This document shows positions 34,508-43,918 of a stretch of DNA of 64,000 bases, piece by piece. The DNA comes from Microvirga vignae (GTDB taxonomy: Bacteria > Pseudomonadota > Alphaproteobacteria > Rhizobiales > Beijerinckiaceae): the NCBI RefSeq assembly GCF_001017175.1, contig NZ_LCYG01000020.1:1-64000 (forward strand), given 5' to 3'. Below the pieces are notes generated by a model. The model did not search any database and was not told the origin of the DNA. It saw nothing but the letters and a program-made list of their open reading frames with translations. Made by a program: the position numbers and the translations under genes. The number at the start of each line of letters is the position of its first letter. The stretch's first letter is position 1.

Positions 34508-35532
34508 ATGGATGACTATATCGGGCTCGACGTGTCGATGAAGGAGACGGCGGTGTCGATCCGCCGGGACGGCAAGCGCGTCTGGCGGGCAAGTGCCCTT
34601 TCCGATCCCAAGCTCATTGCTGACCTGATCCGCAAGCGCGCATCGTCTGTGAAGCGGGTGATCGTCGAGACCGGTCCACTGTCCGTGTGATTCTACCATG
34701 CCCTTCGAGCCGAGGGGCTGTCAGCTATCTGCATCGATGCTCGTCATGCCAAGGCCGCCCTCGACATGGCTGCCAACAAAACCGATGCTAACGTCCCCGA
34801 CGGTTTGGCCCATCTGGCTGAGGTTGGGTTCTACCGTGAGATGCGGGTGAAGAGCTTCGACAGCATGCTGACCCGCACGCTTGTGGCGGCGCGCACCCGA
34901 CTGGTGCGGATCTGCACCGAATGCTCCACCAGATCCGCGATCTCATGAAGACCTTCGGCCTGATCGTTCCCGCCGGCAAAGGCAGCACTTTCGAGAAGAA
35001 TGTTCGCAGTCTTCTGGTCGATCAGGACGGGCTCGCTGCGATCGTGCTGCCAATGCTGGAGGCTTGGCGCAACCTGCGCCTGCGTGCCGCTGAACTCGGA
35101 CGTCAACTCGTGGCGGGCGCCCATCAGAACCAAGCCTGTCGCATTCTCATGCCGATCCCCGGTGTCGGGGCGATCACCGCAATATCCTTTGCGACCGCCA
35201 TTGAGGATCCGGACAACGTCAAGAAGTCCCGCTCCGTCGGCGCTTGGTTCGGCCTGACCACCCGGCGCTACCAGTCGGGTGAGGTCGACTACGATGGCCA
35301 CATCTCCCGCCGGGGCGATCGCCATGTGCGAGGGCTTCTCTTCGAGGCGGCCACGGTCGTCCTGACCCGCAGCTCGGCTGACAGCAGCCTGCGAACATGG
35401 GGTCTCAAGCTCCGCGAGCGGGTGGGCTTCAAGTGCGCTGCCGTTGCGGTAGCACGTAAACTGGCGGTCATCATGCATGCGATGCTCAAGACCGGCACGT
35501 TCTTCGATCGGAGCATCGGAGCTGCGGCTTGA
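34508..35532 (+). pseudogene. IS110-family transposase with nonsense and frameshift mutations
   Basis: The DEDD domain begins MDDYIGLDVSMKETAVSIRR, followed by KRVIVETGPLSV, then an in-frame TGA at 34688 where the family has Trp. The frame continues FYHALRAEGLSAICIDARHA and NKTDAN. A one-base shift near 34918-34922 leads to the second part (MLHQIRDLMKTFGLIVPAGK) and to the Transposase_20 domain (PIPGVGAITAISFATAIEDP, RGDRHVRGLLFEAA). With two lesions it cannot make a full transposase. Confidence 0.85.
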
Positions 35533-36139
35533 TCGGTTGAGGATCGCGCTCAGTCTCCGAGCGCGCTGAGATGTCCCTGCCGGGACGTGGGCCGAGCCAT
35601 TCCGCTTGATGGGATGCACCGCTGATGCAGCCGAGTGCATCGTCCACATGGGAAGGCTCCTCCCGCGAAGCTCCATCATGCGGCGACTGCTGTCGACCGC
35701 AAAGACGACCCTGCACTCGGCAGACGCTCACATGGCGGGCCGCGGATCCGCTGTGATCTGGCCCTCCGCAATGGTCCCTCAAGCCTGACCTCAAGCTCGA
35801 GCCGGTTCTTACTTGAAAAAACACTTGCAAAATGGTCCGCGATTAGACGACCTATCAAGCGCTATTTTGTTTGCCTTTGAGCCTGGACAGCCAGAGTATC
35901 TGCTCCTCGGCGTGGCTCATGCTTTGCTCTTCGGAGCTGCACTATTTGGGATGTACAACAAAAACGTAATGGACTTGTTCGGCGAGTTAGCCGCATTTGC
36001 TACTTTCTTGTCAGCATGAACGCTGGCTTGGCCATCGGATTTTTGACTGGATTCGCGGGAATGCCTCCCCGATTTGGAAAAGGCGGCTCGATAGCGATGG
36101 CAATCATGGAAGGTTTCTTTAAGGCTGGAGGAAGAGGCC
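35533..36139. other. IS110 right flank and region before the VanZ-like gene
   Basis: The first 250 bp resemble the 3' flank of the IS110 element. A plus-strand frame at 35813-36019 would give 68 residues with a hydrophobic segment (EYLLLGVAHALLFGAALFGM). Another short frame from 36016 (MNAGLAIGFLTGFAGMPPRF...) overlaps the start of the VanZ-like gene. Neither has a good ribosome binding site or a recognised family; they may be remnants of a membrane protein gene cut by the IS. Confidence 0.35.
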
Positions 36140-36529
36140 GTGAGCATCACTAATCTGCGTGTATTCAGAAGCGCCGCATGGCTCTGCATTGTGCTGCTCG
36201 CAGTTCTTTCTTTAATGCCCGGCAGTGTTCAAATGCGTTCTGGAATGCCTGGAGGCTTTGAGCATGCCATAGCTTATTTCGGCACGGCTACGATGTTTAT
36301 GCTCGGCTATCACAAGAGTGGGCGGCTGGTTGCTGCAGGACTTTTGGCCTATGGCGGCCTTCTTGAAACCCTTCAGCTATTTGCCCCTGGACGAGTACCC
36401 AATATCGCTGATGCGGGTGCAAGCGGCGCAGGCTCTATCCTTGGAGTGATCGTCTGGACAGTCCTTCTCGAGCACTGGAGGAGAGACTCTCACTCTGGCG
36501 ATGATCGTGAACCTATAAAGGGGCATTAA
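36140..36529 (+). CDS. VanZ-like family membrane protein
   Basis: A 129-residue protein starting at GTG, 7-8 nt after GGAGGA. It has four hydrophobic segments. The VanZ-type signature is visible in LSLMPGSVQ (normally LSL-P), FEHAIAYFGTATMFMLGY (the conserved D/E-K/H-H-AY) and GLLETLQLFAPGRVPNIADA (E-x-x-Q...R-x-x-x-x-x-D). The family is widespread and of unclear function; VanZ itself gives teicoplanin resistance, and others sit in exopolysaccharide loci. It is on the right edge of the polysaccharide region. Confidence 0.75.
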   Translation: MSITNLRVFRSAAWLCIVLLAVLSLMPGSVQMRSGMPGGFEHAIAYFGTATMFMLGYHKSGRLVAAGLLAYGGLLETLQLFAPGRVPNIADAGASGAGSILGVIVWTVLLEHWRRDSHSGDDREPIKGH

Positions 36530-36597
36530 TGCTAAGTCGCCGTACGCTCTGATTCGATAAGGGCGCATTTCTTACTTTCGAGAGCAACAGACGAGAT

Positions 36598-37839
36598 CTA
36601 GACTTCAAGTGAAGGTTCATCGCCGAACACGGAGCGGCCACCATAGGTGTGTGAATTTTCCCGCTCTTTAGTCATTAGAAGATCAAACTCTGGACCCGCG
36701 GCAAAGCGTTCTAGAGCGCGGGCCTGTTCGTCTAGCCGCTTCAGAGCGAAAAGCTCCTCCTGTCGTCCTAATTTCGCTTTTTCAACGGCAGATTTCAAAA
36801 CCTGGATGGTCTGATCGTAAACACGGAGCGGCACCGGAAAAGGGTGCCGGTCCTTGCCGCCATGCGCAACCGAGAACCGTGCTGGATCGCTGAACCGGCA
36901 TGGCGCTCCATGAACGATCTCCGCTACCATGGCCAGCGCCTGCACTGTGCGAGGCCCAACGCCAGGTGTCAGCAGCAGATCAGGAAAATCCTCCGGGCCA
37001 CGATCAGCAGCGGCCGCGAGACTTCCATGCAACCGCCTCAACACCACGTCTTTGGAGCGAACGTCATGATGCTCGGGCATCACCAAATGCGGAAGCAGCG
37101 GCTGTGGTGCGGCAACAGGCTCTTTGTCTTCCTCAGCCAGCGCAAGAAACTTTCGGGCAACCCCATCAGGCCCCATCGTATCCAAAATCTCGATCTGGGC
37201 CCGGCGTGAGGCCTCAGCCCGACGATCTGTCAGATTGACGATCGTCCCCTGCCCGACCCCATCAATGCCCGTATGCGGCTCATCGACGAAACTCTTCAGG
37301 TCTTCCGAGAGCCAATGGTAGCGCCGAGCCTGCCAGCGTGCATCGTTCATGCCCTGCTGAACGACAGCCCACTTGCCGTCGTCTGTGACGATGAAGCCAT
37401 GCAGGTAGAGATCGAAGCCATCCTGAATGGCAGCGCTGTCGACCTTGGCTACCAGCCGACTAGCCTTTGCCAGAGCCGATCCGTCAAAGCCTACGTGCTC
37501 GCCGATAGACACGAGTTCCTGTGGGGTCTGCCGGGAATGACGTCCGCGCCCGCCGCACACGTGAATGCCGAGCTCCTTCGACAGAGGTGTCAGGCCGCGT
37601 TTCAGCGCCCCGATCACGCTGGTCGTGATGCCTGACGAATGCCAGTCCATTCCCATAACAGCGCCGAATGACTGAAACCAGAAAGGATGTGCCAAGCGGC
37701 GTAGCAGTTCATCGCGCCCATAATGATGAACGATAGCCTCACTCATCACGGCACCCAGACGCGTCATGCGGTCAGCAAGCCATTTCGGCACGTGCCCGCT
37801 GTGTAGCGGCAGGTCCGCGCTTCCTGCTTTTCGTGCCAT
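36598..37839 (-). CDS. DUF763 domain protein
   Basis: A 413-residue protein that spans the full DUF763 length. Conserved stretches are SADLPLHSGHVPKWLADRMT near the start, FGAVMGMDWHSSGITTSVIG, LGIHVCGGRGRHSRQTP, WAVVQQGMNDARWQARRYHW and LTPGVGPRTVQALAMVAEIV, a helix-hairpin-helix-like Gly-Val-Gly segment that hints at DNA contact. Function is unknown. It stands alone between the VanZ-like and patatin genes, convergent to the former. Confidence 0.85.
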   Translation of the reverse strand: MARKAGSADLPLHSGHVPKWLADRMTRLGAVMSEAIVHHYGRDELLRRLAHPFWFQSFGAVMGMDWHSSGITTSVIGALKRGLTPLSKELGIHVCGGRGRHSRQTPQELVSIGEHVGFDGSALAKASRLVAKVDSAAIQDGFDLYLHGFIVTDDGKWAVVQQGMNDARWQARRYHWLSEDLKSFVDEPHTGIDGVGQGTIVNLTDRRAEASRRAQIEILDTMGPDGVARKFLALAEEDKEPVAAPQPLLPHLVMPEHHDVRSKDVVLRRLHGSLAAAADRGPEDFPDLLLTPGVGPRTVQALAMVAEIVHGAPCRFSDPARFSVAHGGKDRHPFPVPLRVYDQTIQVLKSAVEKAKLGRQEELFALKRLDEQARALERFAAGPEFDLLMTKERENSHTYGGRSVFGDEPSLEV

Positions 37840-37899
37840 GAAAGAAAGGCCCTTCGTCGGCTCTTATAATCTGTTGTGATATCGCCACACTAGCTAAGA

Positions 37900-38961
37900 C
37901 TAGGCATTGGTAAGATCAAGCGTGCTCTCGCGCCCCAGAGCCTGAAAGTTCGTTGCCAGCCAGCTGCGGGCTGAGGCGCGGCCCAGATCCTTCAGTTTCT
38001 TGAAGAAATCCCACCTTGCATTGAGGCGCGATGACGCAGCATAGGTATCGAGCTGCGCGCCACCATGAATCCGGTGCATCAGCACGCGCTTGTAGTCGTC
38101 TGTCGAGAGCTTTCCCTCATCGATTAATCGTCGGACGAATCCGATCGCCCTGAGCTCGTAGAGAAGATTGGCGTTGAAGGTGATCTCGGTCAGCCTGCTG
38201 CGGATCTCCTCAGCTGTACGTGGTGTTGAACGGCGTTCAATAGGATTGATCTGAACGAGCAGGATGTCATCCGACTCAGCCTCATAGAACAGTGGGAAGA
38301 GCGCAGGGTTACCGGTGTACCCCCCATCCCAATACGGCTCGCCATCTATCTCGACGGCCTTGAAGATCGTTGGCAGACATGCGGATGCAAGAACATGATC
38401 AACAGTCAGTTCAGAGGCTGAAAAAACTCTGATCTTTCCGGTCCAGACATTTGTTGCCGATACAAAGAGCTTTGTCTCCTTACAAGCCCTGACCCGTTCG
38501 AAGTTGATCAGCTCGTTCAGCGCATCCTTCAGCGGATTGATGTCCAGCGGATTCAAATCGTAGGGACTTGCGACTTGAGAGAACGCTCCGCTCCATATAT
38601 TCGTCGACCCGTGGGTGCCGCTCCAGTAGCTCAGGAAGTGGTCGAAGAGAGAGCGTTGAATGGGTGAGAACCCGCCATCAAGGCTGACCCTTTTCCAGAA
38701 CTGCCGCAACTGCTGGCGGGCACCATCTCGGCCGCCCTCCAGCCAACCTTCCACGAGGACGACCGCGTTCATCGCACCGGCGCTCGCGCCTGTAATCGCC
38801 TCAATGGCCAGCCGGCCATCTTCAAGCAGGTAGTCCAAGACACCCCAGGTGAACGCCCCGTGCGCTCCCCCGCCCTGCAACGCCAAGGAAACCATCTTCT
38901 CGGCATTCGGCCCAACTAGACCGAGCAGCTTGGTAGATTTGGTTGAGGCTCGCCCTGGCAT
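37900..38961 (-). CDS. Patatin-like phospholipase
   Basis: A 353-residue patatin-family acyl hydrolase. The oxyanion loop is LALQGGGAHGAFTWG, the nucleophile Ser is in the GASAG elbow of AITGASAGAMNAVVL, and the Asp of the dyad is in YWDGGYTGNPALF (DGG). No signal peptide or membrane segment is seen, so it is probably cytoplasmic and hydrolyses phospholipid or another ester. The C-terminal 70 residues contain a Lys/Arg-rich segment. It is preceded by its own gap and is not clearly part of the pyrimidine operon. Confidence 0.88.
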   Translation of the reverse strand: MPGRASTKSTKLLGLVGPNAEKMVSLALQGGGAHGAFTWGVLDYLLEDGRLAIEAITGASAGAMNAVVLVEGWLEGGRDGARQQLRQFWKRVSLDGGFSPIQRSLFDHFLSYWSGTHGSTNIWSGAFSQVASPYDLNPLDINPLKDALNELINFERVRACKETKLFVSATNVWTGKIRVFSASELTVDHVLASACLPTIFKAVEIDGEPYWDGGYTGNPALFPLFYEAESDDILLVQINPIERRSTPRTAEEIRSRLTEITFNANLLYELRAIGFVRRLIDEGKLSTDDYKRVLMHRIHGGAQLDTYAASSRLNARWDFFKKLKDLGRASARSWLATNFQALGRESTLDLTNA

Positions 38962-39049
38962 CCCGGTCTCCGTTCATCGTGTCCCGGTGCAGGATGTAGC
39001 ATAAATGCCCCATATGCGCAGGAAGCCTGCGACATTGAGACGAGCGGAC

Positions 39050-39066
39050 GCCGGCATGTGGCCGGC
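39050..39066 (-). terminator. Weak hairpin after the carbamoylase gene
   Basis: GCCGGC, a 5-nt loop and GCCGGC lie just downstream of the carbamoylase stop. No T tract follows, so it may be a weak terminator or a transcript-stabilising hairpin. Confidence 0.35.
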
Positions 39067-39081
39067 CTCATATCCTTTAAG

Positions 39082-40323
39082 CTACTGACCGAAGCGCTGA
39101 TCGTATTCCAGGACGGCGTTCAATAGAACCTGAGCACCGGCAGCGCATTCCTCGAGCGTTGTGCTTTCTGCCTCGTTGTGGCTCAAGCCTCCTTCGCAAG
39201 GTACGAAGATCATCGTCGTGGGAGCTATGCGCGCGATATAAGCCGCATCGTGGCCAGCACCGGACACCATATCACGAGACAAGAATCCTGCTTTCTCCGT
39301 GCCCTTGCGGACTGCGGAGATGCATTCAGGATCGAAGCGAACTGCGGGGGAGTCCCAAACCTTCTTCACTGAAAATTCCAGGCCGATTTCATTCGCGATG
39401 GCAGGAATGGCGCTCATGAGCTTGCCCTCCATGACTTCGAGCACCGCATCGTCCGGATGCCGGAAATCGACCGTGAAGAAGACATGTCCAGGGATCACAT
39501 TGCGTGAATTGGGCTTCACCTCCACCAAGCCAACGGTGCCGACGGCGGAGGGTGAATGCTCCAGGGCGATCTGGTCCACGCGCTCGATGATACGGGCGGT
39601 TCCGAGCAAGGCATTTGTGCGCAGGTTCATGGGGGTCGAGCCGGTATGAGCCTCGCGTCCGGTGAGCTCAACCTCGTACCAGCGCATACCCTGAACGCCG
39701 GTCACAACGCCCACCATCTTTCTCTCGGCTTCGAGAATGGGCCCCTGCTCAATGTGAAGTTCGAACATGGCGCCGAACTTCATGGAACCCGGTACCGCAT
39801 CGCCCCTGTAACCAATGCTCTCAATGGCATCGCCGAACTTCACGCCCTGGCGGTCCTCTCGGCTGTCAGCGAACGCCCGGTCGAACACGCCGGCATAGAC
39901 ACCGGAGCCGAGCATCGCGGGCGCGAAGCGCGAGCCTTCCTCATTGGTCCAGTTCACGAGCATCAGGGGCGCATTAGTCTCATAGCCGAGGTCGTGCATC
40001 GTCCGCATGACCTCAAGGCCGCCGAGGACACCGAGAACGCCGTCAAACTTGCCGCCTGTCGGCTGCGTATCGAGATGGCTACCGATAGCAATGGGGGAAA
40101 GATCGCTCCGCTTACCCGGCCGAGTGGCAAACATATTGCCGACCTGATCGACAGCGACCGTGCAGCCAAGCGCCTCGCATTGGCTGCGGAACCAGTCGCG
40201 CACCTGGCGGTCCAGATCGGTCAGCGTGAGGCGGCAGATGCCGCCCTTCTCCGTGCCGCCGATCTTGGCTGTATCCATCAAGCTGTCCCAGAGGCGCTGA
40301 GGGTTGATGGTAAGATTTTGCAT
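39082..40323 (-). CDS. Beta-ureidopropionase / N-carbamoyl-amino-acid amidohydrolase
   Basis: A 413-residue M20-family enzyme of the hydantoinase/carbamoylase group. Metal and substrate motifs are AIGSHLDTQPTGGKFDGVLG, NWTNEEGSRFAPAMLGSGVY (split NWTNEEGSRF / APAMLGSGV), FELHIEQGPILE and GREAHTGSTPM; the last His is in SGAGHDAAYIARI. It hydrolyses N-carbamoyl-beta-alanine (or N-carbamoyl-amino acids) to the amino acid, ammonia and CO2. It lies directly after the dihydropyrimidinase gene, so it is the third step of reductive pyrimidine catabolism here. Confidence 0.9.
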   Translation of the reverse strand: MQNLTINPQRLWDSLMDTAKIGGTEKGGICRLTLTDLDRQVRDWFRSQCEALGCTVAVDQVGNMFATRPGKRSDLSPIAIGSHLDTQPTGGKFDGVLGVLGGLEVMRTMHDLGYETNAPLMLVNWTNEEGSRFAPAMLGSGVYAGVFDRAFADSREDRQGVKFGDAIESIGYRGDAVPGSMKFGAMFELHIEQGPILEAERKMVGVVTGVQGMRWYEVELTGREAHTGSTPMNLRTNALLGTARIIERVDQIALEHSPSAVGTVGLVEVKPNSRNVIPGHVFFTVDFRHPDDAVLEVMEGKLMSAIPAIANEIGLEFSVKKVWDSPAVRFDPECISAVRKGTEKAGFLSRDMVSGAGHDAAYIARIAPTTMIFVPCEGGLSHNEAESTTLEECAAGAQVLLNAVLEYDQRFGQ

Positions 40324-40366
40324 GATGTGATCTCAAAATGAACGCAATGAGCCTTGCTACGGGAGC

Positions 40367-40390
40367 CCTCCTCCCGCATGCGGGAGGAGG
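40367..40390. repeat. 24-bp perfect palindrome between hydantoinase and carbamoylase genes
   Basis: The sequence CCTCCTCCCGCA is followed at once by its exact complement. In RNA it would form a very stable hairpin in the 76-bp intercistronic gap. It may be a partial terminator that lowers carbamoylase expression, or an mRNA-stabilising element. Confidence 0.75.
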
Positions 40391-40399
40391 CAAGCGCAA

Positions 40400-41839
40400 T
40401 CAACGCGCGACGGCCTTCGGCGCAGTATTCGCCTTCCAGAGGCGCTGGGCTTGAGCAAAGGCTGGCAGCGGCGGACGAGCCACGAAACGGCCCTGACCGC
40501 GTTCGGCCCTAACCTGACCGCTCTCCGCTGCAAGCCTGCCACGCAGATAGACCTTCGCCGGAAGGCCTGTGAGCTCGAAACCTTCGAACACGTTGTACTC
40601 GATACGGCTCACTTGGGCCTTGGCCGAGACGGTCTTGGTCGCCTTCGGGTCCCAGATCACGATATCCGCATCCGCTCCAGGCAGGATCACCCCCTTCTGC
40701 GGATACATGTTCAAGATACGTGCCGCATTCGCCGAGGTGACGGCGACGAACTCGTTCGGCGTGAGCCGTCCCGTATTGACGCCTGCGTTCCAGAGCACGG
40801 GCATACGGTCTTCGAGGCCACCCGTGCCATTCGGGATATTGCGGAAGTCGCCCAAGCCCATGCGCTTCTGTTCGATAGTGAAGGAGCAATGGTCGGTGGC
40901 GACCACCTGAAGCGAACCGGCCTGCAAGCCTGCCCAGAGACTGTCCTGATGCACCTTTGGCCGGAAGGGAGGCGACATCACGCGTTGGGCCGCATGATCC
41001 CAACTCTTGTTGAGATAGTCCGTCTCATCGAGCACGAGGTGCTGGATCAACGGCTCGCCGAAAACACGCTTGCCTTCCGCCCGAGCGCGGGCAATCGCAT
41101 CGTGCGCCGGCTTGCAGGAGGTGTGCACGATATAGAGCGGACAACCTGCCATGTCCGCGATCATGATCGCACGGTTTGCTGCCTCGCCCTCTACCTCAGG
41201 CGGACGGGAATAGGCGTGAAACTCGGGGCCAGTCTTGCCTTGGGAAATGAACATGTTCTGCATCTGCGCAACGACATCGCCGTTTTCGGCATGGACGAGA
41301 GCCGTGGCACCCAATTCTGCGCAGCGTTTGAAGGAGCGGAAGAGGATATCGTCATCCACCATCAGCGCACCCTTGTAGGCCATGAAGTGCTTGAAGGTGT
41401 TGACGCCATAGGTGTTCACGATCTCACCCATCTCGCGTTCCACCTGATCCGACCAGGATGTGATGGCAAGATGGTAGGAGTAGTCACCTACAGCCTTTTC
41501 GGACTTGTTTCGCCACTCTCGATAGGCATCAATCAGGGATTGACCTGCGCCGGGAATGCAGAAGTCGACGATAGTGGTGGTTCCACCGGAGATCGCCGCC
41601 TTGGTACCCCACTCGAAATCATCCGCAGACACGGTTCCCATGAACAGGAACTCCATATGCGTGTGGGGATCGATGCCTCCCGGCATCACGAAGGTGCCAC
41701 CGGCATCGACGATCTGCGCACCTGCAGGTGCTTCGAGGTTCTCGCCTACGGCGACGATCCGCTCACCGTCCACCAGCACGTCGGCACGACGGCTCATATC
41801 GGCATTCACGACGGTTCCGCCACGGATGAGAAGAGACAT
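40400..41839 (-). CDS. hydA: Dihydropyrimidinase (D-hydantoinase)
   Basis: A 479-residue amidohydrolase. The zinc ligands are His59 and His61 in GGIDPHTHMEF; the carbamylated lysine is Lys156 (FMAYKGALMVDD); further ligands are His183 in LVHAENGD, the His of YIVHTSCKPAH, and the Asp of VATDHCSFT. The length and motif set match bacterial dihydropyrimidinases. It opens the ring of dihydrouracil/dihydrothymine to the N-carbamoyl-beta-amino acid. It lies between the ABC importer genes and the carbamoylase gene on the same strand. Confidence 0.92.
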   Translation of the reverse strand: MSLLIRGGTVVNADMSRRADVLVDGERIVAVGENLEAPAGAQIVDAGGTFVMPGGIDPHTHMEFLFMGTVSADDFEWGTKAAISGGTTTIVDFCIPGAGQSLIDAYREWRNKSEKAVGDYSYHLAITSWSDQVEREMGEIVNTYGVNTFKHFMAYKGALMVDDDILFRSFKRCAELGATALVHAENGDVVAQMQNMFISQGKTGPEFHAYSRPPEVEGEAANRAIMIADMAGCPLYIVHTSCKPAHDAIARARAEGKRVFGEPLIQHLVLDETDYLNKSWDHAAQRVMSPPFRPKVHQDSLWAGLQAGSLQVVATDHCSFTIEQKRMGLGDFRNIPNGTGGLEDRMPVLWNAGVNTGRLTPNEFVAVTSANAARILNMYPQKGVILPGADADIVIWDPKATKTVSAKAQVSRIEYNVFEGFELTGLPAKVYLRGRLAAESGQVRAERGQGRFVARPPLPAFAQAQRLWKANTAPKAVAR

Positions 41840-41873
41840 GGTCCTGTTCCCTGATCATTTTATGATTGGTGGA

Positions 41874-41900
41874 TGGGGCAAGGCGTGACGCCTCGCCCCA
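41874..41900 (-). terminator. Hairpin after the ABC substrate-binding gene
   Basis: An 11-12 bp stem with one mismatch (GGGGCAAGGCG...CGCCTCGCCCC, 3-nt loop) lies between the binding-protein stop and the hydantoinase start. It is a plausible (attenuating) terminator, although a T tract is lacking. Confidence 0.5.
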
Positions 41901-41930
41901 ACATTCACTGATATGCACGAGGCACGAGGC

Positions 41931-42923
41931 TCACATTTTGGCGTCGACGACGGCGTGGGACCAAGCGCCCTCGGGCTTCTTGGTGATCACAGGCGCATCG
42001 CCGCCGGAAGAGAGAAGGATCGCAACCGTGCGGTCGAAATCCGCCGGGTCGAGCTTGCCCTTGCCCGAGGTATCAAGCAGCTTGGCGATCTCACCCGCCA
42101 TACGCTTCTGATGCTTTTCGGTTTGTGCGCCGGAGGCATCGTTGTCGAGGACGATGGTTGCTGCCTCGTCCGGATTCTGGCGCATGTAGTCCCAGCCCTT
42201 CTGAGAGGCAGCCACGAACTTTGCCATCTTGGTCACGAAGGCAGGATCCTTCAGCTTGTCCTGCATCACGTAGAGACCGTCCTCGAGCGTTGCGACGCCC
42301 TGATCCTCATACTTGAAGACCACGAGCTGCTCCGGCTTGAAGCCCGCATCGATGACCTGCCAATACTCGTTGTAGGTCATGGTCGAGATGCAGTCAGCTT
42401 GTTTCTGGATGAGCGGATCGACGTTGAAGCCCTGCTTGAGAACCTTCACGCCGCCGGCCGATCCATCCGTCTTGAGCCCGAGCTTCGCCATCCATGCGAG
42501 GAAGGGATATTCATTTCCGGAGAACCACACGCCAAGAGTACGTCCCTTAAGGTCCTGTGGCGTCTTGATGCCAGTCTCGGCGCGGCAGGTGAGCATCATG
42601 CCGGACTTCTTGAACGGTTGCGCGATGTTGACCAGCGGCACACCCTTTTCGCGTGCGGCGAGAGCCGATGGCATCCAGTCCACGACGACGTCCGCGCCAC
42701 CACCGGCGATGACCTGAGGCGGTGCGATGTCCGGACCACCTGGCTTGATCGTCACGTCAAGTCCGGCCTCCTTGTAGAAGCCCTTGTCCTTGGCGACGTA
42801 ATAGCCAGCGAACTGCGCCTGCGTGACCCATTTGAGCTGGATCGTTACCTTGTCTGCCTGCGCGAAGGCGGCGCTGGTAAAGCCGAGTGCAAGTGCTCCC
42901 GCCAGTAGTGTGGTCCTGATCAT
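41931..42923 (-). CDS. ABC importer substrate-binding protein (NMT1/THI5-like)
   Basis: A 330-residue periplasmic protein with a clear signal peptide (MIRTTLLAGALALGFTSAAF-AQA). The mature start, KVTIQLKWVTQAQFAGYYVA, followed by GFYKEAGLDVTI, is the signature of the NMT1 family, which binds pyrimidine precursors, riboflavin-like or other aromatic ring compounds. In a locus for pyrimidine catabolism, uracil, thymine or a hydantoin-like compound is the likely ligand (inference). Confidence 0.87.
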   Translation of the reverse strand: MIRTTLLAGALALGFTSAAFAQADKVTIQLKWVTQAQFAGYYVAKDKGFYKEAGLDVTIKPGGPDIAPPQVIAGGGADVVVDWMPSALAAREKGVPLVNIAQPFKKSGMMLTCRAETGIKTPQDLKGRTLGVWFSGNEYPFLAWMAKLGLKTDGSAGGVKVLKQGFNVDPLIQKQADCISTMTYNEYWQVIDAGFKPEQLVVFKYEDQGVATLEDGLYVMQDKLKDPAFVTKMAKFVAASQKGWDYMRQNPDEAATIVLDNDASGAQTEKHQKRMAGEIAKLLDTSGKGKLDPADFDRTVAILLSSGGDAPVITKKPEGAWSHAVVDAKM

Positions 42924-42958
42924 TCTTCTCTCCTCCTAAACGCCGCCCGCGGATCCCC

Positions 42959-43918
42959 TTATGTGCGGTACGACGGATGCCAAAAGGTTGCGCCGCGCTC
43001 TATGAGAGCGACAAGTCCGTAGAAAGCCGAGCCCGCAATCGCTGCGAGCGCGATTTCCGCCCACACCATGTCGAGAGACATGCGAGCGACCTCAATTGAG
43101 ATGCGAAAGCCCATACCGACGATGGGTGTGCCGAAAAACTCCGCGACGATGGCGCCGATAAGCGCGAGCGTCGAATTGATCTTCAACGCATTGAAGATGA
43201 AGGGCAGCGCCACTGGCAGCCGAAGCTTCAGGAGGCTCCTCCAGTAACCCGCCGCATAAGAATGCATGAGGTCCCGTTCGAGCTTGCCGACAGCAGCAAG
43301 ACCTGTGACGGTGTTCACGAGCATCGGGAAGAACGTCATCACCACCACGACAGCCGCCTTGGACGGCCAGTCGAAGCCGAACCACATGACCATGATGGGC
43401 GCGATGCCGATGACCGGCAAAGCAGAGACGAAATTGCCGAGCGGCAGAAGCCCCCTGCGCAGGAAGGGAACGCGATCCGCGATGATGGCGACCAGGAAGC
43501 CTGAAAGACATCCCATCGCGTAGCCGGACAGAACCGACTTTACGAAGGTCTGGAAAAAGTCGTCTCGCAGCAGCGGCAGTGAGGCAGAAAACTTTGCGGC
43601 GATGGCGGAGGGCGCAGGCATGAGGACTGATGGAACCCCTGCCCCTATCACGATCACCTCCCAAAGAAAGAATAGGAAAGCGCCGAAAAGAACCGGCACC
43701 GCGAGCCCGATCGCACGGCGGGCAACCGGCTGTTTCAGTTTGAGATGTGACAGACCGCTGATGGCGAAACCCGTAAGCAGCCACAGGACCACGATGAAGG
43801 CCCAGAAGGCCAATCCAGCTTGTCCTGCGACATCCGGTCGATGCACCAGATAGAGAGCATAGAGGCAGCCGAGAATGGCCAGCGGCGTCAAGATCAGAGC
43901 GTGGCGGTTGGCACTCAT
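42959..43918 (-). CDS. ABC importer permease (BPD_transp_1)
   Basis: A 319-residue permease. The conserved EAA-like loop is seen in HSYAAGYWRSLLKLRLPVAL-PFIFNALK. Extra N-terminal hydrophobic segments (LILTPLAILGCLYALYLV; FWAFIVVLWLLTGFAI) precede the six-helix core. I chose the ATG at 43918, which overlaps the stop of the preceding permease (ATGA). The frame is open to 44293 but that part overlaps the other permease gene. It pairs with the next permease as a heterodimer. Confidence 0.87.
   Translation of the reverse strand: MSANRHALILTPLAILGCLYALYLVHRPDVAGQAGLAFWAFIVVLWLLTGFAISGLSHLKLKQPVARRAIGLAVPVLFGAFLFFLWEVIVIGAGVPSVLMPAPSAIAAKFSASLPLLRDDFFQTFVKSVLSGYAMGCLSGFLVAIIADRVPFLRRGLLPLGNFVSALPVIGIAPIMVMWFGFDWPSKAAVVVVMTFFPMLVNTVTGLAAVGKLERDLMHSYAAGYWRSLLKLRLPVALPFIFNALKINSTLALIGAIVAEFFGTPIVGMGFRISIEVARMSLDMVWAEIALAAIAGSAFYGLVALIERGATFWHPSYRT

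Noticed and set aside
40451..41854. A 467-codon plus-strand frame opposite the dihydropyrimidinase gene
   Set aside because: It is His/Arg-rich antisense composition without motifs; the minus-strand hydantoinase has all metal ligands.
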